Notes under the pieces: generated by a model
The model's input: only the letters and a program-made list of their open reading frames with translations
Told to the model about the DNA's origin: nothing
The model's database searches: none
Assembly: GCA_020536535.1 (NCBI GenBank)
Contig: JAHLWZ010000839.1
Location: forward strand, 1-64,000
DNA length: 64,000 nt
Source of the DNA: Pelomyxa schiedti
Lineage: Eukaryota > Evosea > Pelobiontida > Pelomyxidae
Reading direction: 5' to 3'
Program-made: the position numbers and the translations under genes
Part shown: one piece after another, positions 1 to 9,992 of the stretch
Layout: each line of letters starts with the position of its first letter
How positions within the stretch are numbered: position 1 is the stretch's first letter

Positions 1-407
1 CCCCCGAAGTGAAAAAAAAAAAGAAACTTTTTGTGAAGCTTGGGTTTTGCATTTTTTTTTCAGTGTATGGAGCTGTTAAGTGTAGACAAAAGTCAGCCCC
101 TGTTTCTATGACCCTATCTTCAGGAGGGGATCCGGAAGCGGAGGTAGAACGGGATGAAGTGGGGCTGTGAGAGTGGAGCTCAGTGACCTTGGCGGTGCTT
201 CTGTGGCTCTTGCTCGTACTTATTCCTCTATCTGCACTCCTGTCTCTATGCACGCTTCCTTCTTGCTCTCCTCAGTCTTGGCACTCCTACTGGTATCCTG
301 CCCCTGTCCCTGCGGAATCAGCTTCAACAGGGTTTTGGGAACAGTGGCTGTTCCCCACAGTACTATCCCGGATCAGTTGTGGGTTTGACAAGTGACATGG
401 GTTGGTG
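1..407. other. No gene recognised at left edge
   Basis: The first 400 bases hold only short overlapping reading frames on both strands with no recognisable motif. A purine-rich start with a long A run at about 12-24 and a T run near 52-60 is followed by low-complexity sequence. It may be 3' flank or an intron of a gene lying to the left. I see nothing here that I can assign. Confidence 0.4.
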
Positions 408-930
408 TTACTTGGGTGAGCTGACGCTGTCCAAGTGGAAGTGAAAGCGGAAGTGGAAGTCGAAGAAGCCGTGGTGCTTGTGAGATTGGAGGTTGTGTTG
501 GAAGTGGATGTGCCATTGCATTCGAAATTGTAATTGCAATTGCGACTGCGAGCATGGGATGTGAGGGACGCAACGGCCCCGTCCCTCACCACCACCACCA
601 CCACCACAGCCACCGCGCACAGCATACACGCCGTCGACGAGCTCCTGGCCCAGCTACAGGCCGCCGGCGGCGCACAGGCCCCACAGCACAGCCGCGCACT
701 CCCTTTCGTTGTTCCTCGTGGCCTTGTGGCTGGCTACCCACTTGTCGCACCTCATGCCCTTCCATCCACTCGGCCCTGCACAGGACAGGGGCGGCGAGGG
801 CCTCGCGGCACACCTTGGGGACGAGGGGGAACAGCGCCTCCGCCACGCCCAGCAGCCACACCACGCCGTCGTTGGGTCCCGCGTCCAGTTCCTTGTTTTT
901 TGGCCAATCTGTCTTGGTTGCAGGCCCCAA
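408..930 (-). pseudogene. Degenerate F-box/ankyrin-like gene fragment
   Basis: On the minus strand the GC-rich block at about 890-600 has the strong G/C third-position bias of the 5' exons elsewhere in this window, but the biased frame changes partway. From about 890 to 765 it reads residues such as LLGVAEALFPLVPKVC, a helical stretch like the start of an F-box protein. From about 765 the bias moves to another frame, MRCDKWVASHK then AVLWGLCAAGGL, followed by an in-frame TAG at 654-656 and LGQELVDGVYAVRGG. The pattern WGLCAAG..LGQELVD resembles one ankyrin-like repeat. A frame change plus an internal stop suggests a decayed copy, although an unrecognised intron could also explain it. The frame runs on to a stop at 408 in low-complexity sequence. 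Confidence 0.33.
587..608. repeat. CAC trinucleotide microsatellite
   Basis: About seven CAC units occur in a row. On the minus strand, in the frame of the degenerate fragment, they read as a glycine run. On the plus strand they would give histidine or threonine runs. Confidence 0.8.
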
Positions 931-1115
931 TTCCCGGCCTCCATCTCAACCAATTTCTTTGGAAGAAACTTCCAACAGAGAATAAAAAAAAAAAGGATGT
1001 TGACGGACTCTTCCTGATATTGTTTTGTAAGTTACAAAGGATGGTGCACAGCCAGCACACAGGGGACTGTTTGTGAGGTGGATGCATTATCCGCATCCAC
1101 CAACCATCGAGCCAA

Positions 1116-4100
1116 TCAAAGCTGAGAAGCTGAGGAGCCACCACCAGGAGGGTGCAGAGGGGTCGATGGGGCAGTTGTTGGCTGGCGAGGAGGCGCTGCC
1201 CCCTTGGTTCCAGGGTTGCTGGTGCCTGTGGAGTGCCGCAATGCTGGATTGCTTGATACTGGCGCTGCTGTTGTTGATGATGATGCCGCCGGCGTGGGTG
1301 ACGTGGGCGGCGGGGGCTTCGTGCCCGGCGGCGGCGGGAGCGGCCGCTTCTTCATGGCTGCCGCTGATGAACCCTTCGAAGAGCCCAGCGCAATGGAGTC
1401 GAATGCTTCGGCCACAACTTTGACTGAGGCGGATTCTGTTGTGTGGGAATTCATTTAGTTAGGTGTGTGATGGTGTAGGTAGGTTGTTTGAGATTGTGGG
1501 GAATGCACATTACCTGGGGCGACTATGTGGGAATCAGATAGTGCAGAGCGGTGGTCTGTGGATGCCAGCTGGGTTTTGGCGGGGGTGCGTGTGGGTGTGT
1601 CAGGTGCAGGGCCAAGCGGGCCGCGCCTCAGAGTTGTCTGAGGGGACTGCACCGCCACCTGGGCCAAAGGCTGCGTGGTGACCGGTGCCGGGTGCGTGGG
1701 AGGCTGAGTGGGAGGGTGCGACGGGGGCTGCGTGGCAGGGGGGTGGGCCGGGTGAGCCGGCGGCTGCGTCGTGGGGTGCGAGGGAGGCGGCGAGGCCGGG
1801 TGTATCGGGCGAGTCGGCGCCTGCGTGGTAGGCGGCGGCTGGGTGGCCGCGTGCACCGCGGGCTGGGCCTGCGTGGCTGGCTGCGTTTGCGGGGGCACTT
1901 GGGGGTGATCGGGCCTCCGCTTGAGGAAGTCGACTTGCTGCGAGAGTGTGGCGCACTTCTCCTCCAGCTGTTGTTTTGATCGGTTGCTCTCCTCCAGCTG
2001 CTTCTTGAGGCTTTCCATCTCATCATTGCGGGCGTTCAATCTTTGTTGGAGCTCACCAAAACGCAAGTCGCCATCCTTGAGTTTGGTTAGGTGATCCTGT
2101 TGTTTAGTGGATTCAGCATCAAGGCTCTTTTTTAATTCGTCAATCTGGGTCTCCAAGGTATGAACTTGGGCGGAATTCTGGTCCTTCAAAGTTTGGAACC
2201 TTGCTTCTTCCATTGATGTGGCTTTGGCTTGTTCATCCAACCGTTTGTTGGCAGCCTCGAGCTCGTTGCGCAAATCATTGCACTGCTTCTCTGAGTCTCT
2301 GTGTCTCTGAATGATTTGCTCATAGACTTGCTGATCTGTGCTGGATCCTTTATTGACTTGGGCTAAATGCAATTGATCTGTAGTATGTTGAAGCTCGGAC
2401 TGTGCAGACTTGAGACTAGTTTGCAAAGAAGAAAGACTTTCGTCAAAGGATGAAGTCTTCTCTGTAAGAACTTTGTTCTCTGCTTCTAGCTTTTCTTTTA
2501 TTTGCTTTAGCTGTTGCAATTCCGTCTTAGTACAGTGAACGGAGATGCACTGCTTATGTAATTCTTCGATCATATGGGTTAATTGTTCTTTTTCTGCAGC
2601 ACTTCTCGCTTTTTCTTGTGATGATTTTGTTTGCAGATCAGCCACAAGTGCATTAGCTTGCGCTTTTTCTTCAGCAGCAGTGTTCAGCATAGCTCTCAAC
2701 TGTGGAATTTCTGCGATTTGCGGTTCAGCTGCCTTCAAACGAACTTCGAGAGATGCATTGGTGTTCTCTAATCCCCTTGCAACGACCTCAAGTTTATGAA
2801 GGTCGTTTTGGGCCTGGGTGAGTGCTTGTAAGCCCTCTTGGTGTTTGCTGAAGAGTGTAGAGTATCGGTTTTCTGCCTCCTCACACTTACAGGTTGCAAA
2901 GTCAAGTAGTTGCTTTACTCTTTGAAGCTCCATGGCACTTTGATCAGAAAGATGTTTGTACTTGTTTGCATCTTCAAGTTCCTTGGTTAATTCGGAAATT
3001 TGCTTTTCATGCTGCAATTTTTCCTGTCTCGCTCTTCCCATTTCTTGCTGGGTTTGTTCAGCGATTGATGCACAACGTTGGGCATCTTGTTTTGCCTCAG
3101 CGAGTGCGGCGGAGAACCCTTTTTCTCGCTCTGCAGCTTCTCTCAACTGCCCAGATAAGGCTTCTCTCTGTGTCAGGGCGTTGTCTCTTTCATCTCTCTG
3201 TAACTTGACAGTCTCCAGGGCTTTTTCTTTTGCAGAGATAGCCGCCGCCAGGTCAGCTTTCAGGGTGCTGATTTCTTTTTCATTTGCTAATTTTTCTTCT
3301 CTGAGTTTTGCGTGGATGGCATGGAGTTCTGACTCCTTCGTTTTCCAGTCTGCTTCTTTCTTGAGCCAGTGACTGCTGTTTATAGACTGCAAAGTCGAGT
3401 CTGGCTGGTTGCCTTGCTGAAGAGAAGGCTCGGAGCGGGAAGGGAATTGTTGAGCAAGTGACAACCTGGACTCCAGGTCTCTGATTCTTTGATCTGGAAA
3501 GGAAAATGTGAACAAAGTTTTTTCCTGATTCATCTTGCCTTTAATTTCTTCATACTGTTTTGACATAGCTATCTCATTGCTCAGGGACTCCGTGAGTTGG
3601 GTTATCAACTGTCGGATTGGTTCTTCCGATGTCTGGGTATCCACAGACAAAATTTCTTCTCTGACGTGAGCAAGTTCAGTGTCCCAACTCTCTTCTAGGT
3701 GGGAAATAGTTTCCTCGAGCTCTGCAATTTTTTCTTGTTGTTTGCTGTCGCGAAGAGAAACTAGAAGAGAATCAAAGGAGGGCTGGAAATTGGTCTTACA
3801 AACTCGTTTCCATTGCAGTATTCAATGAGTCAAGGCACCCCAAAATAAGTTCGTGCCTGGCAAAAAAAAAAAAATGCTTTAACAACCTCCCTAAAAAAAT
3901 GAAACGTACGGATCGTTGCTGTAACCATCTGAAGTTTGCTCTTGCAATGCAGCCTGCACCAAAGTAAAAAATGAGTGTAAAATCTTGAGGATTTTTCATA
4001 CTTGGCATAGAGTCCAATTTTGGGAGAATGCTACCACAAATTGGTTTGCCAGCTGTTGCCAAGTGAGCAGTGGAGAATTTGGTTGAGATGATTGAGTTGT

Positions 4101-5619
4101 TGGTTGAGTAAGCGGTTGCGGTGATGCTGGCTGTGGTGTATCTTGTACAACTGGTTTGCTCGACGTTATTGGCACTGGGCTAATGTGCGCTGCGGGTTGC
4201 GTGGGGGTTGCTGCTTTTGAATCGGAAGGCTCGACAACAACTTTAGGTTCGGGAGTTGCTTGAACGGGCTCAACCTCCGCGGTGGGATGAGCAGTGGCTG
4301 AAGGTGGCACTGGAGTTTTTGTGGGAACGACAACAGTGGGTTTCTTCTCGTCTTTATGTGGAAGTTTATCTTTAGGTTCCTCTTTGTGAGGCTTCTTCTG
4401 TCCCTGCGGAAATATTAGATTTTGTCGGGTGAGTTCGTTGGCACACAAATAGGGTCCACTTCCTCCCAGGCTTTTCCTTTTTCTTGTCGTCATCTTCTGA
4501 GCAGGGTTTAGAAGCACAACTCGACTGGAAATTTAATATACTTACTGTTAATGGGGGGGTGAGACACTAGAGTGGCAGATGGCTGTGTGGGTGTGTGCTG
4601 TGACGGGGGAGGTTGCGGAGTGTGGAGAACTGGAGCAGACACTGACGCCGCATTGGCAGAACCAGTGGAAGCAGGAGTTGCTTTGGGGCCTGTTTCGGAT
4701 GGGGAAGAAACTGAGTCGCCCTGAGTTGAGTCCTGGGAAGGAGTATCTAATTGTAGAAGAGTGTCAACGATAGAAAGGTTAAACAAAACATACTTGCTGG
4801 TGCTACTTCTGTTGCAGAATGTGTACCTGGTGCACTTTCTAAATGGGTTTTAAGGTATAATAAAGAAACAACGATAAAGGACCTGAAAGCATTTCTTCAC
4901 TCACAGGCTCCAAGTAGTCTTTTGGAAAGTAGCCAACACTTGTTTTTTGCTTGACAAGCCACCAGTCGGGGTCATCTGTTTCAAGAACAGAAACTATGTC
5001 ATTGGCCTGGAGGGCAATGCGTCCTTCGCCTGGTATCACCTTGAGTTTACATACATATCCTGAGTATGTACCTGGTTCCGAGAAACTATATAAAACTTTA
5101 GCCACCTTGACTACAGGTTCGGCAATAATTTCGACATAGGCACATGGAAAGAACCCCACCTATCACAAAGTTTATCAGGAACATTCATAGTAATATTCTA
5201 ATATAAGCAACGGATTATTCTTCAAAGGATAATTTTGCAGTGATAGAATTTGCGGGATGACATACGAGGCCATTCAATTCACCTTGCCACCATTCATCGT
5301 CAACCTAAACACAGTGTGTTATACACGCCATTTTTAGGACCTTTGAAACGTGCCTTGTGGTGTAGGACAATAATATCGTCGGGTTTTATCGACAATTGAT
5401 TAGGTCCATCAGACGTGTATTCATACAATACTCTGCATTTTTCACAAGCTATGTGATTTTTTTTTTTGTTAAAAAAAAAGATAAAAAGTGGGGGGAAAAA
5501 AATCCCCGTGCGGTGTACGTGGTCGTAATGTGGAGGGATGGTGTAATTCTAAGAATTTTAGAGTTATGGGATGTACAGGGCTCGACTTCGTCGGGTTTGG
5601 GTTGCCCTTCCCCCGACAT
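1116..5619 (-). CDS. Two-SH3, long coiled-coil, proline-rich adaptor protein
   Basis: A spliced gene of roughly 1,100 residues. The first exon starts at 5619 (MSGEGQPKPDEVEP). SH3-1 follows (VLYEYTSDGPNQL, then DDEWWQGELNGL, then VGFFPCAYVEI), and SH3-2 lies in the exon at 5159-4883 (KVLYSF, DPDWWLVK, VGYFPKDYLEPV). Next come Pro/Ser/Thr-rich exons down to about 4000 and a coiled coil of some 600 residues from about 3770 to 2000. The tail is rich in Pro, Gln and His, with PLPPPPGTKPPPP near the end. Phase-consistent introns include 5449-5576, 5305-5353, 4839-4882, 4747-4793 and 1436-1513. Two SH3 domains with a coiled coil and proline runs fit an actin or endocytic scaffold, since SH3 domains bind proline motifs such as those of formins. 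The exon joins at about 3780-3960 and 4440-4500 are unresolved. Specific function is unknown. Confidence 0.75.
5305..5353 (-). other. Candidate GC-AG intron inside SH3-1
   Basis: Removing these 49 nt joins the SH3 strand ending IIVLHHK to the conserved DDEWW strand in frame. The donor reads AAG|GCACGT and the acceptor TTTAG|G. Reading through meets a stop, and no GT donor gives the same join. Confidence 0.55.
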
Positions 5620-5830
5620 CGTTTATTTTTTTTCTTTTTTTCACCCTTTCGTTGGTTTCGTCTTTAGTGGAATCCGCACAATCTGTTGTCTTTACTGGGA
5701 GTGCGATTTCGTTGCCTCAAAGAACCCAATGGGTGATGTGCCACGTCTCTTCGTTTACGAACCAACACTCCTCGAGTGGGTTTTTTAAAATTTGTTGTTT
5801 CAAAATAGGACTATCAGGGAGGTGAGGCCA
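5620..5830. promoter_or_regulatory. Intergenic spacer before the SH3 gene
   Basis: About 210 nt separate the start of the SH3 gene at 5619 from the stop of the LRR-Ras gene at 5831, both on the minus strand. The spacer must hold the promoter of the first and the 3' end of the second. I recognise no TATA box or other named motif. Confidence 0.35.
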
Positions 5831-7982
5831 TCAAAGTCCAGTCTGGAAGGTGTGGTTAACTGGTGTTCCGTAATGGGGTGTCCTACCTTCCAAGTCACCA
5901 TTTTCCCTTGAGGAATGTGATGCATTATGGCAACAGGGCAAATTGAGTGGCAAGAGGTGTTTCACTGACTGTGGCTTCTTTCTCTTGCTGTAACTGGATA
6001 CCGCCTGGGATATTGATGATAGCATGCCCGTTTTGGGTGGTGGTGTACCGCATAACTTGGTGAACCGGGCCTGCAACGCTGTGCGCGATAAGGTATCGAA
6101 AGCTTCTCTGATATTGGTTTCTGCTTTGGCGCTAGTCTATTTCTGGTTTGCACGCGTTAATTGGGTGAAGAAAAAGAACCTCAATTAATGGGCAGTTCCA
6201 CTTTCTGGCTAGTGCAAGGCCCTCATCGAGCGAGACTTCCCTTTTGGCTTCAAGATCACACTTACAACCAATGAGAACGACGGCACAGGCTCCTTTAATT
6301 CGACATATCTGCTCGTGGATGGCCACAAGCTCATCAAATGAGTGGTGATATGCTATTGAATAACTTGCAAGTGGTTATTTGAATCAAGGCCAAAATGACA
6401 TTACCAGAGTGCAAATACTTCACCAGGCACTATGTACCTGTATTGGGTCTCTTGAAATAGGAATATGTGGGAGGGGAAGTCCATACGAGTCTCTCGTTGA
6501 AGAATATCTTTCTTTAATTAGGAGAAATATATTAAAGTCTTGCGCAACTTACCCAGAATTATCAACTTTTAATTTGGAGTGGTTTAGTAAAGAAAAACAG
6601 ACATCAATAGTTACCTGTATCTAGGATATCAAGCACCACGGGGACAGAGTCGACAATGTGTTGCCGCCTGGAGGACTGTAGAAGTAAGGGTTTTTTCTGT
6701 TGTTACTGGGAAGACACACATCCTCAAGGGTTGGATCATAATCTGGAACAAACTGATTCTGTTTTTGTTTTTATTTTTTAAAGTTTCTTTTTACTTGGAG
6801 AGTATTACATGAGTAAAGCGGATTATAAAGTTAGATTTGCCCACGCCATCCTCACCCATACATATTATGCGCACTGGGTCTTCTGCAACCAACTCTAACA
6901 CTGAGACCTGTTGATATTTGGCAATCTCTCGTAGTGCATACTCTCCCATAACATTTCTGCAGCAGTGAAGTTTTTTAGGTCTTCCTCCCTTTGATAAGGC
7001 TTTCGATAAGGCTAATCCACCACTCTCGCCAAGAGAGCAGTTTTTGACTGACAGAACACGTAGCGGCGGAAGCCCCTTTACAGATGCACGTTCCACCATT
7101 GCCCTGGCGATGTGTGATATACCAACGTCGCCTATTGGATTCTCATCAAGGGTCAACTCCACTAGTGACTTGCTCATGGCTAGGGCTGAAGCTATAAGCT
7201 TCGCCCCACTAGAGTCTATGACACACCTACACAGTCTCAATTTATGCAGGGTGTTGCTGACAGAAATGTGAGGTGCAAGTTCCTCTATTGACGAATATGG
7301 CAGACTTCCATTTTCTATATTCAAAGTTGACAAGTGCTGCAAATGTGGAGCAAGTTCGTGTGCATTCTTTCTGGATATGACCCCGCTGCCCAATATTGAC
7401 ATCGCCCCCTTGAAATGGCCACATACATTCCCCATGCCCACAGCGAAATCTTTGGAAGTGCCTCCTCGAAACACAACATTCTCAAGCACTGCAAAGTGAC
7501 AGTGGCCGCTGTCAGACCCAACTGCGCAGTGATCACAGTTCTCACAGATTGCTGGGCAGTGCTCATCAGAACTTGGGTCTATTCTCACTGACGAAAATTC
7601 AGCCAAGAGTGTGAATAGCACTCGAGCTAATGATTCATTGAACAGCAAGTAGTCGTACGATCTTACTGGAAGAGAGAATTTACGTCCAGTGGTGAGCACG
7701 CCCCTAATAAAATCCGCAGGTGTTGCGTTCTCACCACACCCGAAATACTTGCACAGTGAGTCACAACTACATATCATATATTGTTGTTGTCAAAAAAGAA
7801 AAAAAGGGAAAAAAGTGGACAGTAAGTTGCCTTGTGCGATCGTGAAGAAGAAGTATAGTGGGGTTTATTTCGGCCTGCAGACCCTTGTGCACCAACAACA
7901 TAGCCATCTCTTGCACACACTCAGGGTCTGGATCCACATCAGGGGCTCTGCCCTCTCGCAACAACCGACCTACTCCCTCCAT
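5831..7982 (-). CDS. Leucine-rich repeat protein with C-terminal Ras-like GTPase domain
   Basis: The start is taken at 7982 (MEGVGRLLREG), because the longer frame would run into the neighbouring gene. Exon 2 (7766 to about 6810) carries RI-type leucine-rich repeats, for example LVELTLDENPIGDVGISHIA and LRVLSVKNCSLGESGGLAL, followed directly by P-loop GEDGVGKSNF. Later exons give switch I DYDPTLED (intron phase matched), VPVVLDILDT of switch I/II, ERYSSTRDSY, AYHHSFDEL, the G4 region VVLIGCKCDL and the G5 motif TSAK at about 6076. The usual G4 is NKxD; here asparagine is cysteine. Ras-type G domains switch between GTP and GDP, and the repeats may bind a partner. No C-terminal CAAX box is visible. 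The exons between about 6560 and 6370 are not resolved, and residues A-G-Q after the DT of G3 are missing from my join. Confidence 0.75.
7767..7830 (-). other. Candidate GC-AG intron in LRR-Ras gene
   Basis: This 64-nt intron has donor AAG|GCAACT and acceptor ATGTAG|T. Removing it joins HDRTS to CDSLCKYFGCG in the correct phase. The frame from 7982 otherwise stops at 7767, and no nearby GT gives the needed phase. Confidence 0.5.
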
Positions 7983-8121
7983 CTTGTTTGTTTTGTAAAT
8001 GTTTGTTCTCTGAACTGGGTTCGGCACAACACGGGATCTACAGTTTACCCTTTGGCTATCGGTGTGTTGGGCATGAAGAAAAGGATTCTTTTCTGAAACA
8101 ACTATGGGAGTTTGGGTTTGT

Positions 8122-9618
8122 TTAAGCAAGAACGATGAGAACGACGCCGGTGACAAGGTCTTTGATGGTATAGCGTTGAAACATTCGGTCCTTCTTAGAG
8201 AGGGATTTCCAAACCACAAGCCCACTCTGGAATGGAATCATGCACGGATATTGTACTGCCGGTGTTGGATCTGCTATCTGAAGAGGTTCGAGTGTGAGGC
8301 ACGGCGTATCAAGGTCCTTAATATGGTAAATCACAAGGCTCTTTGTTCCGTTATCTAGCACAGAGACGTGAGTTGCACCGATTGCGTCAACAAAGCAGTT
8401 TGAGCTGCCAAAGGTGCGTTGGGTTTCCACGTTGTAAATTCCATTGGGTGAAAGAACTACTTCCCTGGAAGGATCGTCCACGAACTGCGGGAATTCAGCA
8501 ATGATCGAGAACAAGGATCCAGAACCAACTGAAGTGACGGGAGCGGTGTCATCAAGTAGAATTTCCTTTGTGATGCATAGTGCCTGGGTTTCATAGGTTT
8601 TTTGCAAGTCTGCCCACTGGATACTGTACTGATCTCTCACCCGTCTGCCGAATAAAAGCAAGTAATCGAGGCTTGAATCACAGAACTTAACCCTTCTGTA
8701 GTCACATGTCAGTAGTAGGGGTGGTTCGAGCGGAAGACCATCCTTCACTTTCCACAGTTCGATACAATAAGTACCAGCAAGTACAATCCAGTTCTTATTG
8801 CAGTGGGGAGTCGGACGATGCATTCCATTACGATCACTTGTACAACTAGAAATGCACTTAACAACATGGCCACAGTTATCAACCACTTCCACGGCATTGC
8901 CGGCACCCATCATGTGGGTCTCCAACAAAAGCCTATCACCATGAGAACCAGTACTGCCGGAAATAAAACGTCCTTTTTCAGCTGATGTTGAAGTTGTTGG
9001 CTCTGCTTTTTTTTCGGTTCCAAACCACCCCAGAAGCCGGCCCGGGAATACTGAGGAAGTGTAGAATGAGTTATATCTTACAATGCCAAGAGTAAATGAG
9101 ATTGTAACAAAGATATGAGGGCCGTTGCTGTAATGGCTCCATGAGTTTGGGCAGTATTCCCACTCAGTGCCCTCCAGCGTAAATGCGGCCCTCCTTTCCT
9201 CTCCCACAATCCATTCCTGTCCAAGCAGACTCAAGGCACCATAACATTTCGACAGAACCCACACCGGGCTACCTCTTCTTCCCATAATTGCACGTGATGC
9301 AGGCTTACCGGTCCCGCCACTACTAAGTGCTGCCGCCCTAGGCTTGTCGAAGCCGGAGCCGCACCTCGCAATTATGGCCCCGACAGCAAAAGCAACAAAC
9401 TGAGCCCTGGCCGAAAGGCACACAGTGAGGCCACTGGGGCGATAGCTTCGGCCATTAACTACGTTCTCTGACGAGAGGACGCTGGGGCTCCTAGATGGGA
9501 TCCGCAGTTCCTGTTTCTTCACGGAGAAAGTAGGTGGGTCAAGGGGGTTGGGTTCGTGTGTTTGTTGAACTCTGACTCGGGCTTTCTTCGTGTGTGGCTC
9601 TGGGGCAGCGTCACCCAT
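8122..9618 (-). CDS. Uncharacterised single-exon protein, possible beta-propeller
   Basis: An intronless frame of 498 residues from MGDAAPEPHTKK; an upstream in-frame ATG at 9675 would add 19. The N-terminus is basic and proline-rich with no signal peptide or TM segment. A conserved-looking block follows (QFVAFAVGAIIARCGSG, then LLGQEWIVGEERRAAF). The remaining about 350 residues are beta-strand-like, with repeated strand-turn patterns such as LAGTYCIELWKVKDG, REVVLSPNGIYNVET and SVLDNGTKSLVIYHI, as in WD-like propellers but without clear WD motifs. I do not recognise the family; I suspect a lineage-specific multigene family. It lies head-to-head with the formin gene. Lack of introns is unusual beside its neighbours and could reflect retrotransposition or recent expansion. 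Confidence 0.7.
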   Translation of the reverse strand: MGDAAPEPHTKKARVRVQQTHEPNPLDPPTFSVKKQELRIPSRSPSVLSSENVVNGRSYRPSGLTVCLSARAQFVAFAVGAIIARCGSGFDKPRAAALSSGGTGKPASRAIMGRRGSPVWVLSKCYGALSLLGQEWIVGEERRAAFTLEGTEWEYCPNSWSHYSNGPHIFVTISFTLGIVRYNSFYTSSVFPGRLLGWFGTEKKAEPTTSTSAEKGRFISGSTGSHGDRLLLETHMMGAGNAVEVVDNCGHVVKCISSCTSDRNGMHRPTPHCNKNWIVLAGTYCIELWKVKDGLPLEPPLLLTCDYRRVKFCDSSLDYLLLFGRRVRDQYSIQWADLQKTYETQALCITKEILLDDTAPVTSVGSGSLFSIIAEFPQFVDDPSREVVLSPNGIYNVETQRTFGSSNCFVDAIGATHVSVLDNGTKSLVIYHIKDLDTPCLTLEPLQIADPTPAVQYPCMIPFQSGLVVWKSLSKKDRMFQRYTIKDLVTGVVLIVLA

Positions 9619-9992
9619 TAAAAGTATTCGCGAACGTACACGAAAAGTTTCGGTTGCTGATTGGAAAAAGTGCACATCCCCAAAAAATCTCTCAGTTCCA
9701 ACTGAAACTGCTTGTGTGAAGCTTGAATACCTGCTACACCAGTGATAAGCGAATCTCCTGGGGGAGTGGCCAGCTCACTCCAAGCATCCTTTGAAACCTT
9801 GCCTTTTCAGCACTCTGAACAATTTCCTCCCCCGGATATGAAAGTTACACGGCAGATCAACGGAAAAAAAAACCAAAAGGGACGAAGCAACGAACCAGCC
9901 CCGACAACTCCCAACCTCTGGGCTCCCCAACCGCAACCAAACCCGAGCGCACCCCTCCTATTCCCATAATACCTGCCCCACAACGTTAAAGG
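9619..9992. promoter_or_regulatory. Divergent promoter region, unknown gene / formin
   Basis: A 374-nt spacer between the two start codons, shared by a minus-strand and a plus-strand gene. It contains an A run at about 9866-9875 and a C-rich stretch just before the formin ATG. No named regulatory motif is evident. Confidence 0.4.

Noticed and set aside
534-1076. Plus-strand frame with Thr-rich start and VDELLAQLQAAGG
   Set aside because: G/C third-position bias over 740-900 belongs to the minus strand, and the Thr run is only the CAC microsatellite. No family resemblance was found.
1551-1979. Plus-strand Arg/Gly-rich frame
   Set aside because: It is antisense to the Pro/Gln/His-rich part of the SH3 coiled-coil protein, whose frame continues across a phase-matched intron.
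5396-5788. Plus-strand frame of 130 codons
   Set aside because: It overlaps exon 1 and SH3-1 of the minus-strand gene, has no motif, and its Phe-rich part comes from T tracts.
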